This document shows, piece after piece, positions 23,332 through 31,193 of a stretch of 38,909 nucleotides of DNA; within the stretch, counting starts at the first letter, position 1; each line of letters begins with the position of its first letter. This DNA is from Actinomycetes bacterium (GTDB lineage: Bacteria; Actinomycetota; Actinomycetes; Streptosporangiales; Streptosporangiaceae). Made by a program: the position numbers and the translations under genes. Location of the stretch: contig JAJYUU010000031.1 in assembly GCA_021792405.1 (NCBI GenBank), positions 1 through 38,909 of the forward strand. The letters are read 5' to 3'. The notes under the pieces are model-generated. The model did not search any database. It was not told the origin of the DNA and was given only the letters and a program-made list of their open reading frames with translations.

Positions 23332-26301
23332 ATGCCACGAAACCACCCCGGCACCCCGTCAGCCGACCGCCCGGCCGACCCTGGCCTGGCAACGCTGAAC
23401 GCCCGGCTGTCCGCGGCGCGCGCTGCGACGCAAGCCCGCGGCGAGACCTTTTACCAGGGTCCGAGCCGGGTGCACCTGGCAGCCTTCCCGCCGAAGGAAC
23501 GGTGGGATGACTGGGCCGAGCTGTCATCCAGAGCCTGGCCGCGCCGCGAGGAGCGGCACTACATGCTGGTGCCGACCACGTGCTTCAACTGCGAGTCCGC
23601 CTGCGGGCTGCTGGCCTACGTTGACCGCGAGAGCGGGCAGGTTCGCAAGTTCGAGGGCAACCCCGAGCACCCGGGCTCGCGCGGCCGGAACTGCGCCAAG
23701 GGCCCGGCCACGCTCAACCAGGTCACCGACCCGGACCGGATCCTGTACCCGCTGCGCCGCAGCGGGCCACGTGGCTCCGGCAGCTGGGAGCGGGTGAGCT
23801 GGGATGAGGCACTCGATGTGCTGGCCGCCCGCATCCGCGCCGCGCTGACCGAGGGCCGCCAGAACGAGATCATGGTGCACCTCGGCCGACCCGGCGAGGA
23901 CGGGTTCACCGAGCGGGTACTCGCCAGCTGGGGGGTGGACGGCCATAACTCGCACACCAACGTGTGCTCGAGCGGTGGCCGGACCGGCTTCCAGTTCTGG
24001 ATGGGCATCGACCGGCCTAGCCCGGATCACGCGCACGCGAAGGTTATCTACCTGATCAGCGCTCACCTGGAGTCCGGGCATTACTTCAACCCGCACGCGC
24101 AGCGGATCACGGAGGCCAGGGAGAACGGCGCGAAAGTGATCGTGCTGGACACCAGGCTGTCCAACACCGCCAGCCACGCCGATTACTGGCTGTCTCCGCA
24201 GCCCGGCAGCGAGGCAGCGATCAACCTGGCCATCGCCAACCACCTCATCCAGACCAAGCGCTACGATCGCGACTTCGTCCGGCGCTGGTGGAACTGGCGG
24301 GAATACCTCGCCGCATGTCATCCCGGCGAGCCGCCGACCTTCGAGGCCTTCGAGGCCATCCTGGCGCAGCTGTACACCGAATTCACCTTCGACTACGCGG
24401 CCGCCGAGTCGGGCATCGACGCTGCCGTGCTCGCCGAGGTCGCCGAGGTGGTGGCCGGGGCCGGCCATCAGTTCGCCTGTCACTCCTGGCGGTCGGCGGC
24501 CGCCGCCAATCTCGGCGGCTGGCAGGTGTCCAGGACCGTGTTCCTAATCAGCGCGCTGCTCGGCGCGGTAGCCACGCCGGGCGGCACGTTCCCGAACGCG
24601 TGGAACAAGTTCATCCCCCGGCCCATTCACGTCCCGCCGCACCCCGGCGTCTGGCAGGACCTGTCCTGGCCGACTGAGTACCCGCTGGCGCAGAACGAGC
24701 TGAGCTTCCTGCTCCCCCACTTCCTGGCTGACGGGCGGGGCCGCCTCGACACCTATTTCATCCGCGTCTACAACCCGGTCTGGACGAACCCGGACGGGCT
24801 GTCCTGGATGGAGGCGCTGACCGACGAGAACAAGGTGGGCTGCTTCGTCGCGCTGACGCCGACCTGGAGCGAATCGGCCTACTTCGCCGATTACGTGCTG
24901 CCGATGGGGCACAGCCCGGAACGGCACGACACGCACTCCTACGAGCAGTACGACGGCCAGTGGATCGGCTTCAGGCAGCCGGTGCTGCGCGCAGCGCGCG
25001 AGCGGCTGGGCGAGACAATCACCGACTCGCGCGAGGTCAACCCGGGCGAGGTGTGGGAGGAGAACGAGTTCTGGACCGAGTTGTCCTGGCGGATCGACCC
25101 GGACGGCTCGCTCGGCATCCGGCAGTACCACGAGTCGCGCGCCAGGCCCGGCGAGAAGCTGAGCGTGGACGAGTATTACGGCTGGATGTTCGAGCACTCG
25201 GTACCGGGGCTGCCCGAGCGCGCGGCGAGCGAGGGCCTGACGCCGCTGCAGTGGATGCGCCGTTACGGGGCATTCGAGATCTCCCGCGGGAACGGGCCCC
25301 TGCACGAGCAGCCGGTGCCTGACGGCGAACTCGACGACGTGGTCGTCACCGATACGGGCCGGGTCTACAGCGCAGCCGCCCGGCCTCCGGGTGCGAACAT
25401 CGTGCCGACCGGAGCCCCGGAAGCGGACCCGAACGGCCGCACGCCTGCCGGTGTCGTCGTGGACGGGCAGGTCCTGCGCGGCTTCCCCACCCCGTCGGGC
25501 CGACTCGAGTTCTGGTCGTCGACGCTGGCCGGCTGGGGCTGGCCCGAGCACGCGCTGCCCGGCTACATCAAGAGCCACGTGCATCCGGAGCGGCTGGAGC
25601 CCGGCCAGGTCGTGCTGCTGTCCACCTTCCGGCTGCCGACCCAGATCCACACCCGCTCGGCGAACGCCAAGTGGCTCAACGAACTCGCGCACACCAACCC
25701 GGTATGGGTTCATCCACGGGATGCGGGCCGGTTCGGCATCGCCAAGACCGGCGATCTGGTCCGGGTCGAGACCGAGATCGGCTACTTCGTCGCGAAGGCA
25801 TGGATCACCGAGGGCATCCGGCCAGGCGTGGTGGCCTGCAGCCATCACATGGGCCGGTGGCGCCTGCAGGGCGACCCACGCGGCGGCGGTCCGATGCCCG
25901 TCGTCAGCCTCGAACACGGCGATGACGGCTGGCGGATGCAGCAGCGCAAGCCGGCCGGCCCGTACGATTCGGCCGATCCGGACACCAGGCGCATCTGGTG
26001 GAGCGACACCGGCGTCCACCAGAACCTGACCTTCGGGGTGCATCCCGACCCCATCTCCGGCATGCACTGCTGGCACCAGGCCGTCCGGGTCGGGCCCGCC
26101 AGGCCCGGCGACCGGCACGGTGACATCCACGTCGACACCGACCGAGCCCGTGAGATCTACCGGCAGTGGCTCACCCTCGCCCGCCCTGCCGGGCAGGTAT
26201 CGCCCGATGGCTTGCGACGGCCACGCTGGCTGATGCGCCCCCTCAAGCCGACCGTTGCCGCCTACGCCCTGCCCGGCCGGGCGGCGGAGCGCCGCGAATG
26301 A
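23332..26301 (+). CDS. Molybdopterin oxidoreductase catalytic subunit (SoeA/PsrA/PhsA group)
   Basis: The 989-residue product belongs to the DMSO reductase superfamily. A [4Fe-4S] motif at Cys84, Cys87, Cys91 and Cys121 precedes the molybdopterin domains; the probable Mo ligand is Cys212 in NVCSSGGRTGF, as in the PsrA/PhsA/SoeA branch, and the C-terminal dinucleotide-binding domain is complete. No twin-arginine signal is seen at the N-terminus, so the enzyme is predicted to be cytoplasmic. That favours a sulfite-oxidising SoeA role over the exported polysulfide/thiosulfate reductases, which carry Tat signals. AGGAGA lies about seven bases before ATG 23332. Neighbours (SQR, persulfide gene, TorD chaperone) support sulfur metabolism. 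The substrate is inferred, not proven. Confidence 0.9.
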   Translation: MPRNHPGTPSADRPADPGLATLNARLSAARAATQARGETFYQGPSRVHLAAFPPKERWDDWAELSSRAWPRREERHYMLVPTTCFNCESACGLLAYVDRESGQVRKFEGNPEHPGSRGRNCAKGPATLNQVTDPDRILYPLRRSGPRGSGSWERVSWDEALDVLAARIRAALTEGRQNEIMVHLGRPGEDGFTERVLASWGVDGHNSHTNVCSSGGRTGFQFWMGIDRPSPDHAHAKVIYLISAHLESGHYFNPHAQRITEARENGAKVIVLDTRLSNTASHADYWLSPQPGSEAAINLAIANHLIQTKRYDRDFVRRWWNWREYLAACHPGEPPTFEAFEAILAQLYTEFTFDYAAAESGIDAAVLAEVAEVVAGAGHQFACHSWRSAAAANLGGWQVSRTVFLISALLGAVATPGGTFPNAWNKFIPRPIHVPPHPGVWQDLSWPTEYPLAQNELSFLLPHFLADGRGRLDTYFIRVYNPVWTNPDGLSWMEALTDENKVGCFVALTPTWSESAYFADYVLPMGHSPERHDTHSYEQYDGQWIGFRQPVLRAARERLGETITDSREVNPGEVWEENEFWTELSWRIDPDGSLGIRQYHESRARPGEKLSVDEYYGWMFEHSVPGLPERAASEGLTPLQWMRRYGAFEISRGNGPLHEQPVPDGELDDVVVTDTGRVYSAAARPPGANIVPTGAPEADPNGRTPAGVVVDGQVLRGFPTPSGRLEFWSSTLAGWGWPEHALPGYIKSHVHPERLEPGQVVLLSTFRLPTQIHTRSANAKWLNELAHTNPVWVHPRDAGRFGIAKTGDLVRVETEIGYFVAKAWITEGIRPGVVACSHHMGRWRLQGDPRGGGPMPVVSLEHGDDGWRMQQRKPAGPYDSADPDTRRIWWSDTGVHQNLTFGVHPDPISGMHCWHQAVRVGPARPGDRHGDIHVDTDRAREIYRQWLTLARPAGQVSPDGLRRPRWLMRPLKPTVAAYALPGRAAERRE

Positions 26302-27284
26302 CTGCCGCAAGCTTCGAGTTGCTCCGCGCGGCCGGCGCCGTCGCCGACAATCCGGGCGACGCCGCGGCCGTCGGCCACGCGCTCGGCATTCCCTGCCTGA
26401 GCCCGTACGAGCACACCGAAGTCTTCATGCTCAACTGCCCGCCTTACGCGTCGGTGTTCCTCGGACCGGACGGGGCACTCGGCGGCGAGGGCGCCGACCG
26501 GGTGGCTGGCTTCTGGCGCGCTATCGGCCTCAGCGCGCCAGCCGAACCCGACCACCTGACCGCCCTGCTCAGCCTGTACGCCGGCCTCGGCGAGGCAGCG
26601 GCGCAGGTACGCCGCCCGGCCACCGCGACGATGCTTGCGCGCGCCAGGGCCGCCCTGTTCTGGGAGCACCTGTGGCCCTGGCTGCCGGCCTACCTCGACG
26701 CGGTCACCGATCTCGCCATCTCCGCTGCTTCCGCGTGGGCGGCGCTCACCGGTGCCGCGATCACCGCTGAAGCGGCCCGCTACCGGGCACCCGCGACGCT
26801 GCCGCTCGCGCAGCGTGCAGCGCCAGAGGCTCCATCTGCCGGTGATCCTGGCGGGCTGGTCACGGCGCTGCTGATGCCGGTCCGCAGCGGCATCATCCTG
26901 ACCCGTAGGCGGCTGGCCGCCGCGGCCGGCGACACCGGCACCGGTTACCGCATCGGCGAGCGCCGGTACGCGCTGCAGGCAATGCTGGCCCAGGATCCGG
27001 CGCAGACCCTGCAGTGGCTCGCCCGGGAGTCGGAGCAGTGGGCCATCAGGCACGCCGGACGCGCGGATCCCGGCCCTGCCAGCGAGTGGTGGAGCCACCG
27101 GGCCGGACGGACCGCGCGGCTGCTCACCGAACTAGCCGGACAGGCAGCCGCCGATCAGGCAGGCGCCGATCAGGCACCGGTCAGTGCGCCGCTGCCCGCC
27201 GTCACGACGACAAGCCAGCCGATGCCAAAGCCGAGCGCGATGGCAGCGCCTGGCCCGATGAGCCAGCCTCGCAGCACACCGTAG
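26298..27284 (+). CDS. TorD/DmsD-like molybdoenzyme maturation chaperone
   Basis: The product has 328 residues and starts in an ATGA overlap with the molybdoenzyme gene. It is mostly alpha-helical and contains features of the TorD/NarJ family: CLSPYEHTEVFMLNCPPYAS, DHLTALLSLYAGLGEAA, and FWEHLWPWLPAYLDAV. Such chaperones help insert the molybdenum cofactor into the adjacent enzyme. The last 38 or so residues, rich in Pro, Ser and Thr, are antisense to the end of the convergent PiT gene and look unconserved. A 12-base direct repeat (GCCGATCAGGCA at 27150 and 27165) near the end of the helical part encodes ADQAGADQA. Confidence 0.82.
   Translation: MTAASFELLRAAGAVADNPGDAAAVGHALGIPCLSPYEHTEVFMLNCPPYASVFLGPDGALGGEGADRVAGFWRAIGLSAPAEPDHLTALLSLYAGLGEAAAQVRRPATATMLARARAALFWEHLWPWLPAYLDAVTDLAISAASAWAALTGAAITAEAARYRAPATLPLAQRAAPEAPSAGDPGGLVTALLMPVRSGIILTRRRLAAAAGDTGTGYRIGERRYALQAMLAQDPAQTLQWLARESEQWAIRHAGRADPGPASEWWSHRAGRTARLLTELAGQAAADQAGADQAPVSAPLPAVTTTSQPMPKPSAMAAPGPMSQPRSTP
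27150..27176 (+). repeat. Short direct repeat at the torD / PiT convergent overlap
   Basis: GCCGATCAGGCA occurs at 27150-27161 and 27165-27176, a 15-base period equal to five codons of the chaperone frame. The second copy overlaps the stop of the minus-strand PiT gene. Confidence 0.8.
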
Positions 27285-28183
27285 AGCGCGCTGGCGTGGA
27301 CGGTACGCCGGCCGCGCGCGGCGGCGGCACCGGTCATGGCGCCGATGAGCGCCTGGTTCATCGACGTGAAGAACCCGAATGCGACGGCTGCTAGGACGAC
27401 ACCGGCCTGGACGAGCTGGGCCGCGGTGGCCATGGGCCGGTCGACAGTGACGATGTCGAAGGCCACCTTGCGCAGCAGCGGGCGGCCCCAGGTGAGCACG
27501 CCGGCTGCCAGCCCGGCACCGCCGATCAGGCCGGCCGTCAGCGGGCTGAAGGTCCCGGTGCCCACCAGCGAGCCGGTCGCGTTGGCCACGTCGTTGCTGC
27601 CCATCGTGAACGAGGCCAGCGCGCCGACGACAATCAGCCCGGCCGCCAGCGGCCCGCCAGCCGTCCGGATATCCGCCTTCCCGGCCACCGCATCCCCCGT
27701 GACCTGCGCCTGTCCCCGGGTGGCCGGCACGAGGTCCAGGGTCCTGGTCAGTGCATAGCCCAGCAGCCCGGCAACCACGGGCGCAGTTACCCAGATGACG
27801 GCCAATGTGCCGATGATTGCCCAGTGCACTCCGGCTCCGGCGGCCAGGCCGACTCCGACCACCGCGAACACCAGGATCTGGATTGTCGACGTCGGCACCC
27901 GCACCAGGTTGAACAAGCTGGTCAGCCCGAAGGCGACGCCGAGCACGATCACCAGGCCGGACACCGACAGCCCCGGTCCGGTCAGCAGGTCATGGCCGAC
28001 GGTGCGCTCCACCGCGTGCGAGGCCAGGGCGGCTCCCGCCAGCGTCAGCGGAGCCATCACCAGCAGGGCGTTCCGCGCGCTGATCGCCCGCAGCGCATGC
28101 GGCATGCCCATGCACGCCCCGGTGTAATGCGCGCCCATGCTGTAGGCGAACCCGACCGCGAGCACCACCAGCAGCGCGGTCAC
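27170..28183 (-). CDS. PiT-family anion permease (phosphate or CysP-type sulfate transporter)
   Basis: The 337-residue product is a polytopic membrane protein with the two inverted PiT signatures: an N-terminal copy around GAHYTGACMGMPHALRAIS and a central MGSNDVANATGSLVG, plus STNQ-like SMNQALIGAMTGA near the C-terminus. PiT proteins move phosphate with H+ or Na+; the related CysP branch moves sulfate. GTG 28183 is preferred over 28228 because GGAG lies about nine bases upstream and the membrane domain starts there. It is the last gene of a minus-strand run behind a TetR gene and overlaps the sulfur operon's last gene tail-to-tail by 115 bases. The substrate is unresolved. Confidence 0.82.
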   Translation of the reverse strand: MTALLVVLAVGFAYSMGAHYTGACMGMPHALRAISARNALLVMAPLTLAGAALASHAVERTVGHDLLTGPGLSVSGLVIVLGVAFGLTSLFNLVRVPTSTIQILVFAVVGVGLAAGAGVHWAIIGTLAVIWVTAPVVAGLLGYALTRTLDLVPATRGQAQVTGDAVAGKADIRTAGGPLAAGLIVVGALASFTMGSNDVANATGSLVGTGTFSPLTAGLIGGAGLAAGVLTWGRPLLRKVAFDIVTVDRPMATAAQLVQAGVVLAAVAFGFFTSMNQALIGAMTGAAAARGRRTVHASALYGVLRGWLIGPGAAIALGFGIGWLVVVTAGSGALTGA

Positions 28184-28219
28184 GCCAGCATGCTCCGTGT
28201 CGGCATCCTGGCATCGTAC

Positions 28220-28235
28220 ATCAATCACAATTGAT
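28220..28235. promoter_or_regulatory. 16-bp AT-rich palindrome between TetR and PiT genes
   Basis: ATCAAT at 28220-28225 and ATTGAT at 28230-28235 are perfect inverted arms around CACA. It starts just beyond the TetR stop codon and lies 37-52 bases upstream of the preferred PiT start, suggesting a separate regulated promoter for the transporter. Confidence 0.5.
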
Positions 28236-28238
28236 AAA

Positions 28239-28904
28239 TTAGGCCTGCTGGATGCCGTGCAGCGTCATTTCGACCACCTCTTGAATGAACTGGTCTGTCA
28301 CCGGCGCGTGGCCGTGCAGCAGCCGGTGATAGAGCGCACCGTAGAGGAGGTCGAGCGCTACTTCGACGTTGGTGCCAGCCGGGATCTCGCCACGGGCGGT
28401 GGCGAGCTGGAAGATGGCACGGGCCTGGCTTCGGCGTGGCTCAACCAGGTGCTCGTGGTACTGCGCAGCGAATGCCGGGTCGCTGTGCGCCTCGGTGAGC
28501 AGTGCGGCGACCACCCGGGCATACGGGCGGCTAGTTGCCAGGCGGGCCCAGGGACACAGCAGGGAGAGCAGGTCACCGCGCAGGGAGCCGGTGTCGCGGG
28601 GCCCAGGGCTGGCCGCGGCCCACTCTGTGAACAGGGCATCAAGGGCGAGGGTTTCTTTAGTGGGCCACCAGCGGTAGATGGTGGCCTTGCTCACCCCGGC
28701 CCGCTGCGCGACTGCATCCATGCTGACCGCGGACAGGCCGCGGGCCAGCAGCAGTTCCGCGGCTGCCTCGAGAATGGCACGGTGAGCCTTCTCGCTGCGC
28801 GGCCGACCGCGCTGCCTGGCCTGCCCGACGACCTCACCGCCGGGCGCCGGAGCCTGGCTGCCAGTGCCGCATTGCCGGACCGGCGCGGTCATGTCGCTGG
28901 TCAT
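28239..28904 (-). CDS. TetR-family transcriptional regulator
   Basis: The 221-residue product has a TetR DNA-binding domain (RAILEAAAELLLARGLSAVS, MDAVAQRAGVSKATIYRWWP, TKETLALDALF) and a helical ligand-binding domain ending in DLLYGALYHRLLHGHAPVTD, the TetR_C pattern of AcrR-like members. Its start overlaps the stop of the upstream dehydrogenase (ATGA). It probably represses its own operon, with palindromes at 28220 and 30805 as candidate sites. The effector is unknown; neighbouring oxidoreductases suggest an aldehyde or related metabolite. Confidence 0.92.
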   Translation of the reverse strand: MTSDMTAPVRQCGTGSQAPAPGGEVVGQARQRGRPRSEKAHRAILEAAAELLLARGLSAVSMDAVAQRAGVSKATIYRWWPTKETLALDALFTEWAAASPGPRDTGSLRGDLLSLLCPWARLATSRPYARVVAALLTEAHSDPAFAAQYHEHLVEPRRSQARAIFQLATARGEIPAGTNVEVALDLLYGALYHRLLHGHAPVTDQFIQEVVEMTLHGIQQA

Positions 28905-29803
28905 GCTGCTCTCGGCCTGGCGTCAGCTGCGGCGTTCGCCGGGATCCGGGCCAGCACCTGGCGCAGGCCGGCAATGTCACGGTGCCCGTAGCCCAAGTCC
29001 TCCGCCTGGCTCAGCGCGGCCTCAGCAGCCGAGGCTGCGGGCAGCGGAACGCCGGACTCACGGGCCGCCTCCAGCGCCAGGCGGATGTCCTTGTGCATCA
29101 GGCGCATCTCGAACCAGGCCTGCTCGGGCAGGTCGAGGACGAGCGGCGCGCGGGCTAGCAGCATCGGCGAGCCGACCGCAGAGGCGGTCATCGCACGGGC
29201 GGCCAGCCCAGGGTCGATTCCGCCGCGCTCGGCCAGGAGCATCCCCTCGCTGAAGGCCAGCATCTGCGTGGCAAGGCTGATGTTGATAGCCAGTTTGAGC
29301 AGCAGCCCCTGCCCGTTCCCGCCGACATGGGTCACGTTGCTGCCCAGTTGGTGCAGGAGCGGCGCGGCGGCCTGGAACGCGGCCTCGGGGCCGCCCACCA
29401 TGATCGCGAGCGTGCCGGTCTCGGCTGCCGGCACGCTCCCGGAAACGGGAGCATCGATCATGGTGGCGCCGGCCGCGAGCACCTGGCTGGCGAGGTCCCT
29501 GCTGGCCGCCGGACTGACGGTGCTCATGTCGATATACAGGGCTCCTGGCTGCAGGCCGGCCAGGATGCCGTCCGGGCCGGACGTGATCGCGGCTAGCGCA
29601 GCGTCGTCGGTGACCATGCTGAAGACCACCTGCGCGGCGGCGGCGACCTCGCGGGGGGTATCCCGCCAGCGCAGGCCCCGCTCGATCAGCGCGCTTGCCT
29701 TGGCCCTGGTGCGGTTAGTTCCGTACAGCTGATTGCCCTGCAGCAGGCGGCCGGCGATGGGTGCGCCCATCGCGCCGAGGCCCGCGAATCCGATTGTCGT
29801 CAT
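28901..29803 (-). CDS. 3-hydroxyisobutyrate dehydrogenase-family NAD(P)-dependent oxidoreductase
   Basis: The 300-residue product has the N-terminal Rossmann motif IGFAGLGAMGAPIAGRLL, the substrate-binding signature DAPVSGSVPAAETGTLAIMV, and the catalytic Lys region GNGQGLLLKLAINI. Members reduce or oxidise beta-hydroxyacids such as 3-hydroxyisobutyrate or tartronate semialdehyde. ATG 29803 is chosen over 29845 because GGAGG lies just upstream and the family N-terminus starts there. It lies 14 bases after the aldo/keto reductase and overlaps the TetR gene. Confidence 0.9.
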   Translation of the reverse strand: MTTIGFAGLGAMGAPIAGRLLQGNQLYGTNRTRAKASALIERGLRWRDTPREVAAAAQVVFSMVTDDAALAAITSGPDGILAGLQPGALYIDMSTVSPAASRDLASQVLAAGATMIDAPVSGSVPAAETGTLAIMVGGPEAAFQAAAPLLHQLGSNVTHVGGNGQGLLLKLAINISLATQMLAFSEGMLLAERGGIDPGLAARAMTASAVGSPMLLARAPLVLDLPEQAWFEMRLMHKDIRLALEAARESGVPLPAASAAEAALSQAEDLGYGHRDIAGLRQVLARIPANAAADARPRAA

Positions 29804-29816
29804 AGCTGGTGCCTCC

Positions 29817-30776
29817 TCAGTTCGCAGCTTCGATCTCGGCGACATCCCGGTCGGTCAACTCGAGGCCTGCCGCAGCCACGATCGGCTCGACCTGGGCCGG
29901 GCGGCGGAAGCCGGTGATGGCGCCGCTGACCGCGGGATTCCGCAGCGTCCAGGCGACGGCGACTGCCCCCGGCGTCACCCCGTGGCGATCGGCGACGGCG
30001 CGCAGCCGGGCGACGAGGGCGAGGTGGCGGGACAGTTGCGGCTCGGCGAACTGCGGGTCGGTCTTGCGCCAGTCGTCCTCGGGCATTGCCGCGATCCGCT
30101 CCCTGGTAATTCCGCCAGCCAGCAAGCCCGAGCCCATCGGGGAGTAGACGATCACGCCGATCCGCTCCCGCTGCGCCAGCGGCAGGACGTCCGCCTCGGC
30201 TGCCCGGTCGATCAGCGAATACGGCGGCTGGATCGTCTCCACCGGCGCGATCTGCTGGATGCGGCGAAGCTGGCTGGCGCTGAAGTTGGACACGCCGATG
30301 TGCCGGACCAGGCCCTGCTCTTTCAACTCGGCCATCGCCGACCAGCCTTCCTCGATGTCCTCGGCGGGGATCGGCCAGTGGATCTGGTACAAGTCGATCG
30401 CGTCGACGCCGAGCCGACGCAGGCTTGCCTCCGCCTCCCGCAGGATCGAGCCTCGCTTGAGGCTGTGGCGGACGTGCCGGGAGCCGTCGTCCAGCAAGGA
30501 TGCCTTGGTGAACACATAGGGACGCTCGGACAGGCCGGCCAGCGCCTGGCCGACGATCTCCTCGGACCGGCCGAAGCCGTAGGCCGCGGCGGTGTCGATC
30601 CAGTTGACGCCGAGATCTAGCGCCCGGTGGATCGCGGCGACGGACTCGTCATCGGCCTGCGGTCCCCAGCCGAACTCCCAGCCACCGCCGCCGATGGCCC
30701 ATGCGCCGAAGCCGACGCGGGTGATCTCCAGGCCGCTGGCGCCGAGCGGTCTGGTCGCAAGCTGTGTCTTCTGCAT
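29817..30776 (-). CDS. Aldo/keto reductase
   Basis: The 319-residue product is a TIM-barrel NADPH-dependent aldo/keto reductase of the YhdN/AKR11-13 type: GFGAWAIGGGGWEFGWG, the tetrad Asp and Tyr in WIDTAAAYGFGRSE, the Lys in FTKASL, the His in YQIHWP, then HIGVSNFS and VIVYSPMGSGLLAG. ATG 30776 follows GGGAGG by about six bases and is preferred to 30806. It is the first gene of the minus-strand operon with the dehydrogenase, TetR and PiT genes, and an AT-rich dyad lies just upstream. Confidence 0.93.
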   Translation of the reverse strand: MQKTQLATRPLGASGLEITRVGFGAWAIGGGGWEFGWGPQADDESVAAIHRALDLGVNWIDTAAAYGFGRSEEIVGQALAGLSERPYVFTKASLLDDGSRHVRHSLKRGSILREAEASLRRLGVDAIDLYQIHWPIPAEDIEEGWSAMAELKEQGLVRHIGVSNFSASQLRRIQQIAPVETIQPPYSLIDRAAEADVLPLAQRERIGVIVYSPMGSGLLAGGITRERIAAMPEDDWRKTDPQFAEPQLSRHLALVARLRAVADRHGVTPGAVAVAWTLRNPAVSGAITGFRRPAQVEPIVAAAGLELTDRDVAEIEAAN

Positions 30777-30804
30777 GACTGCCTCCCATCCTCGCGCTAT
30801 AAAC

Positions 30805-30824
30805 AAAACGATACCATCAGTTTT
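30805..30824. promoter_or_regulatory. Imperfect AT-rich dyad upstream of the aldo/keto reductase operon
   Basis: AAAAC at 30805-30809 and GTTTT at 30820-30824 are inverted arms; inside them GAT and ATC form a second inverted pair one base out of register. It lies 29-48 bases before the operon's first start codon. A TetR-type operator is the likeliest reading. Confidence 0.5.
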
Positions 30825-31193
30825 GATTAATAGTCCAGCCGGTAATGCGCGAGAGATACCTGGGAAGGGTGTATTGCCATGCTCAGGACCGGAGGATCTT
30901 CCCGGCGCGACCGCCTGGACGCAGCCCGCACGCGCTTGTCATCGGCGCTGCCCACCGTAGAGCACCGTGCGGGTGCCTTACCGCCCGCGGCAGACTCCCC
31001 TGGAGCGTCCGGTACGGTTAGGCCGGGTTAGGAGATGCAGACAGGCCGGGTGCTGAGCGGCAGATGCACGTCAGCGCGGCGGCTGACCGTACCCGCCTGT
31101 CGCGCGAGGTCGGCCTCGTTGCGCCATCGGCGGACTTCGCCGAATACCTGCGCACGGCCTGGCACCCGGCGGCGCGAAGGAGAAGTACCGCAA
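30825..31193. other. Intergenic region upstream of prfC
   Basis: About 370 bases between divergent genes. AT-rich promoter-like sequence occupies the left end, next to the operator dyad. I see no convincing gene; a 54-codon frame at 31064-31228 has no ribosome binding site or recognisable similarity and overlaps the prfC start. AAGGAG at 31177-31182 serves prfC. Confidence 0.5.

Noticed and set aside
24544-26310. 588-codon minus-strand open frame over the molybdoenzyme gene
   Set aside because: Antisense to a conserved catalytic subunit; no family-like sequence and no ribosome binding site.
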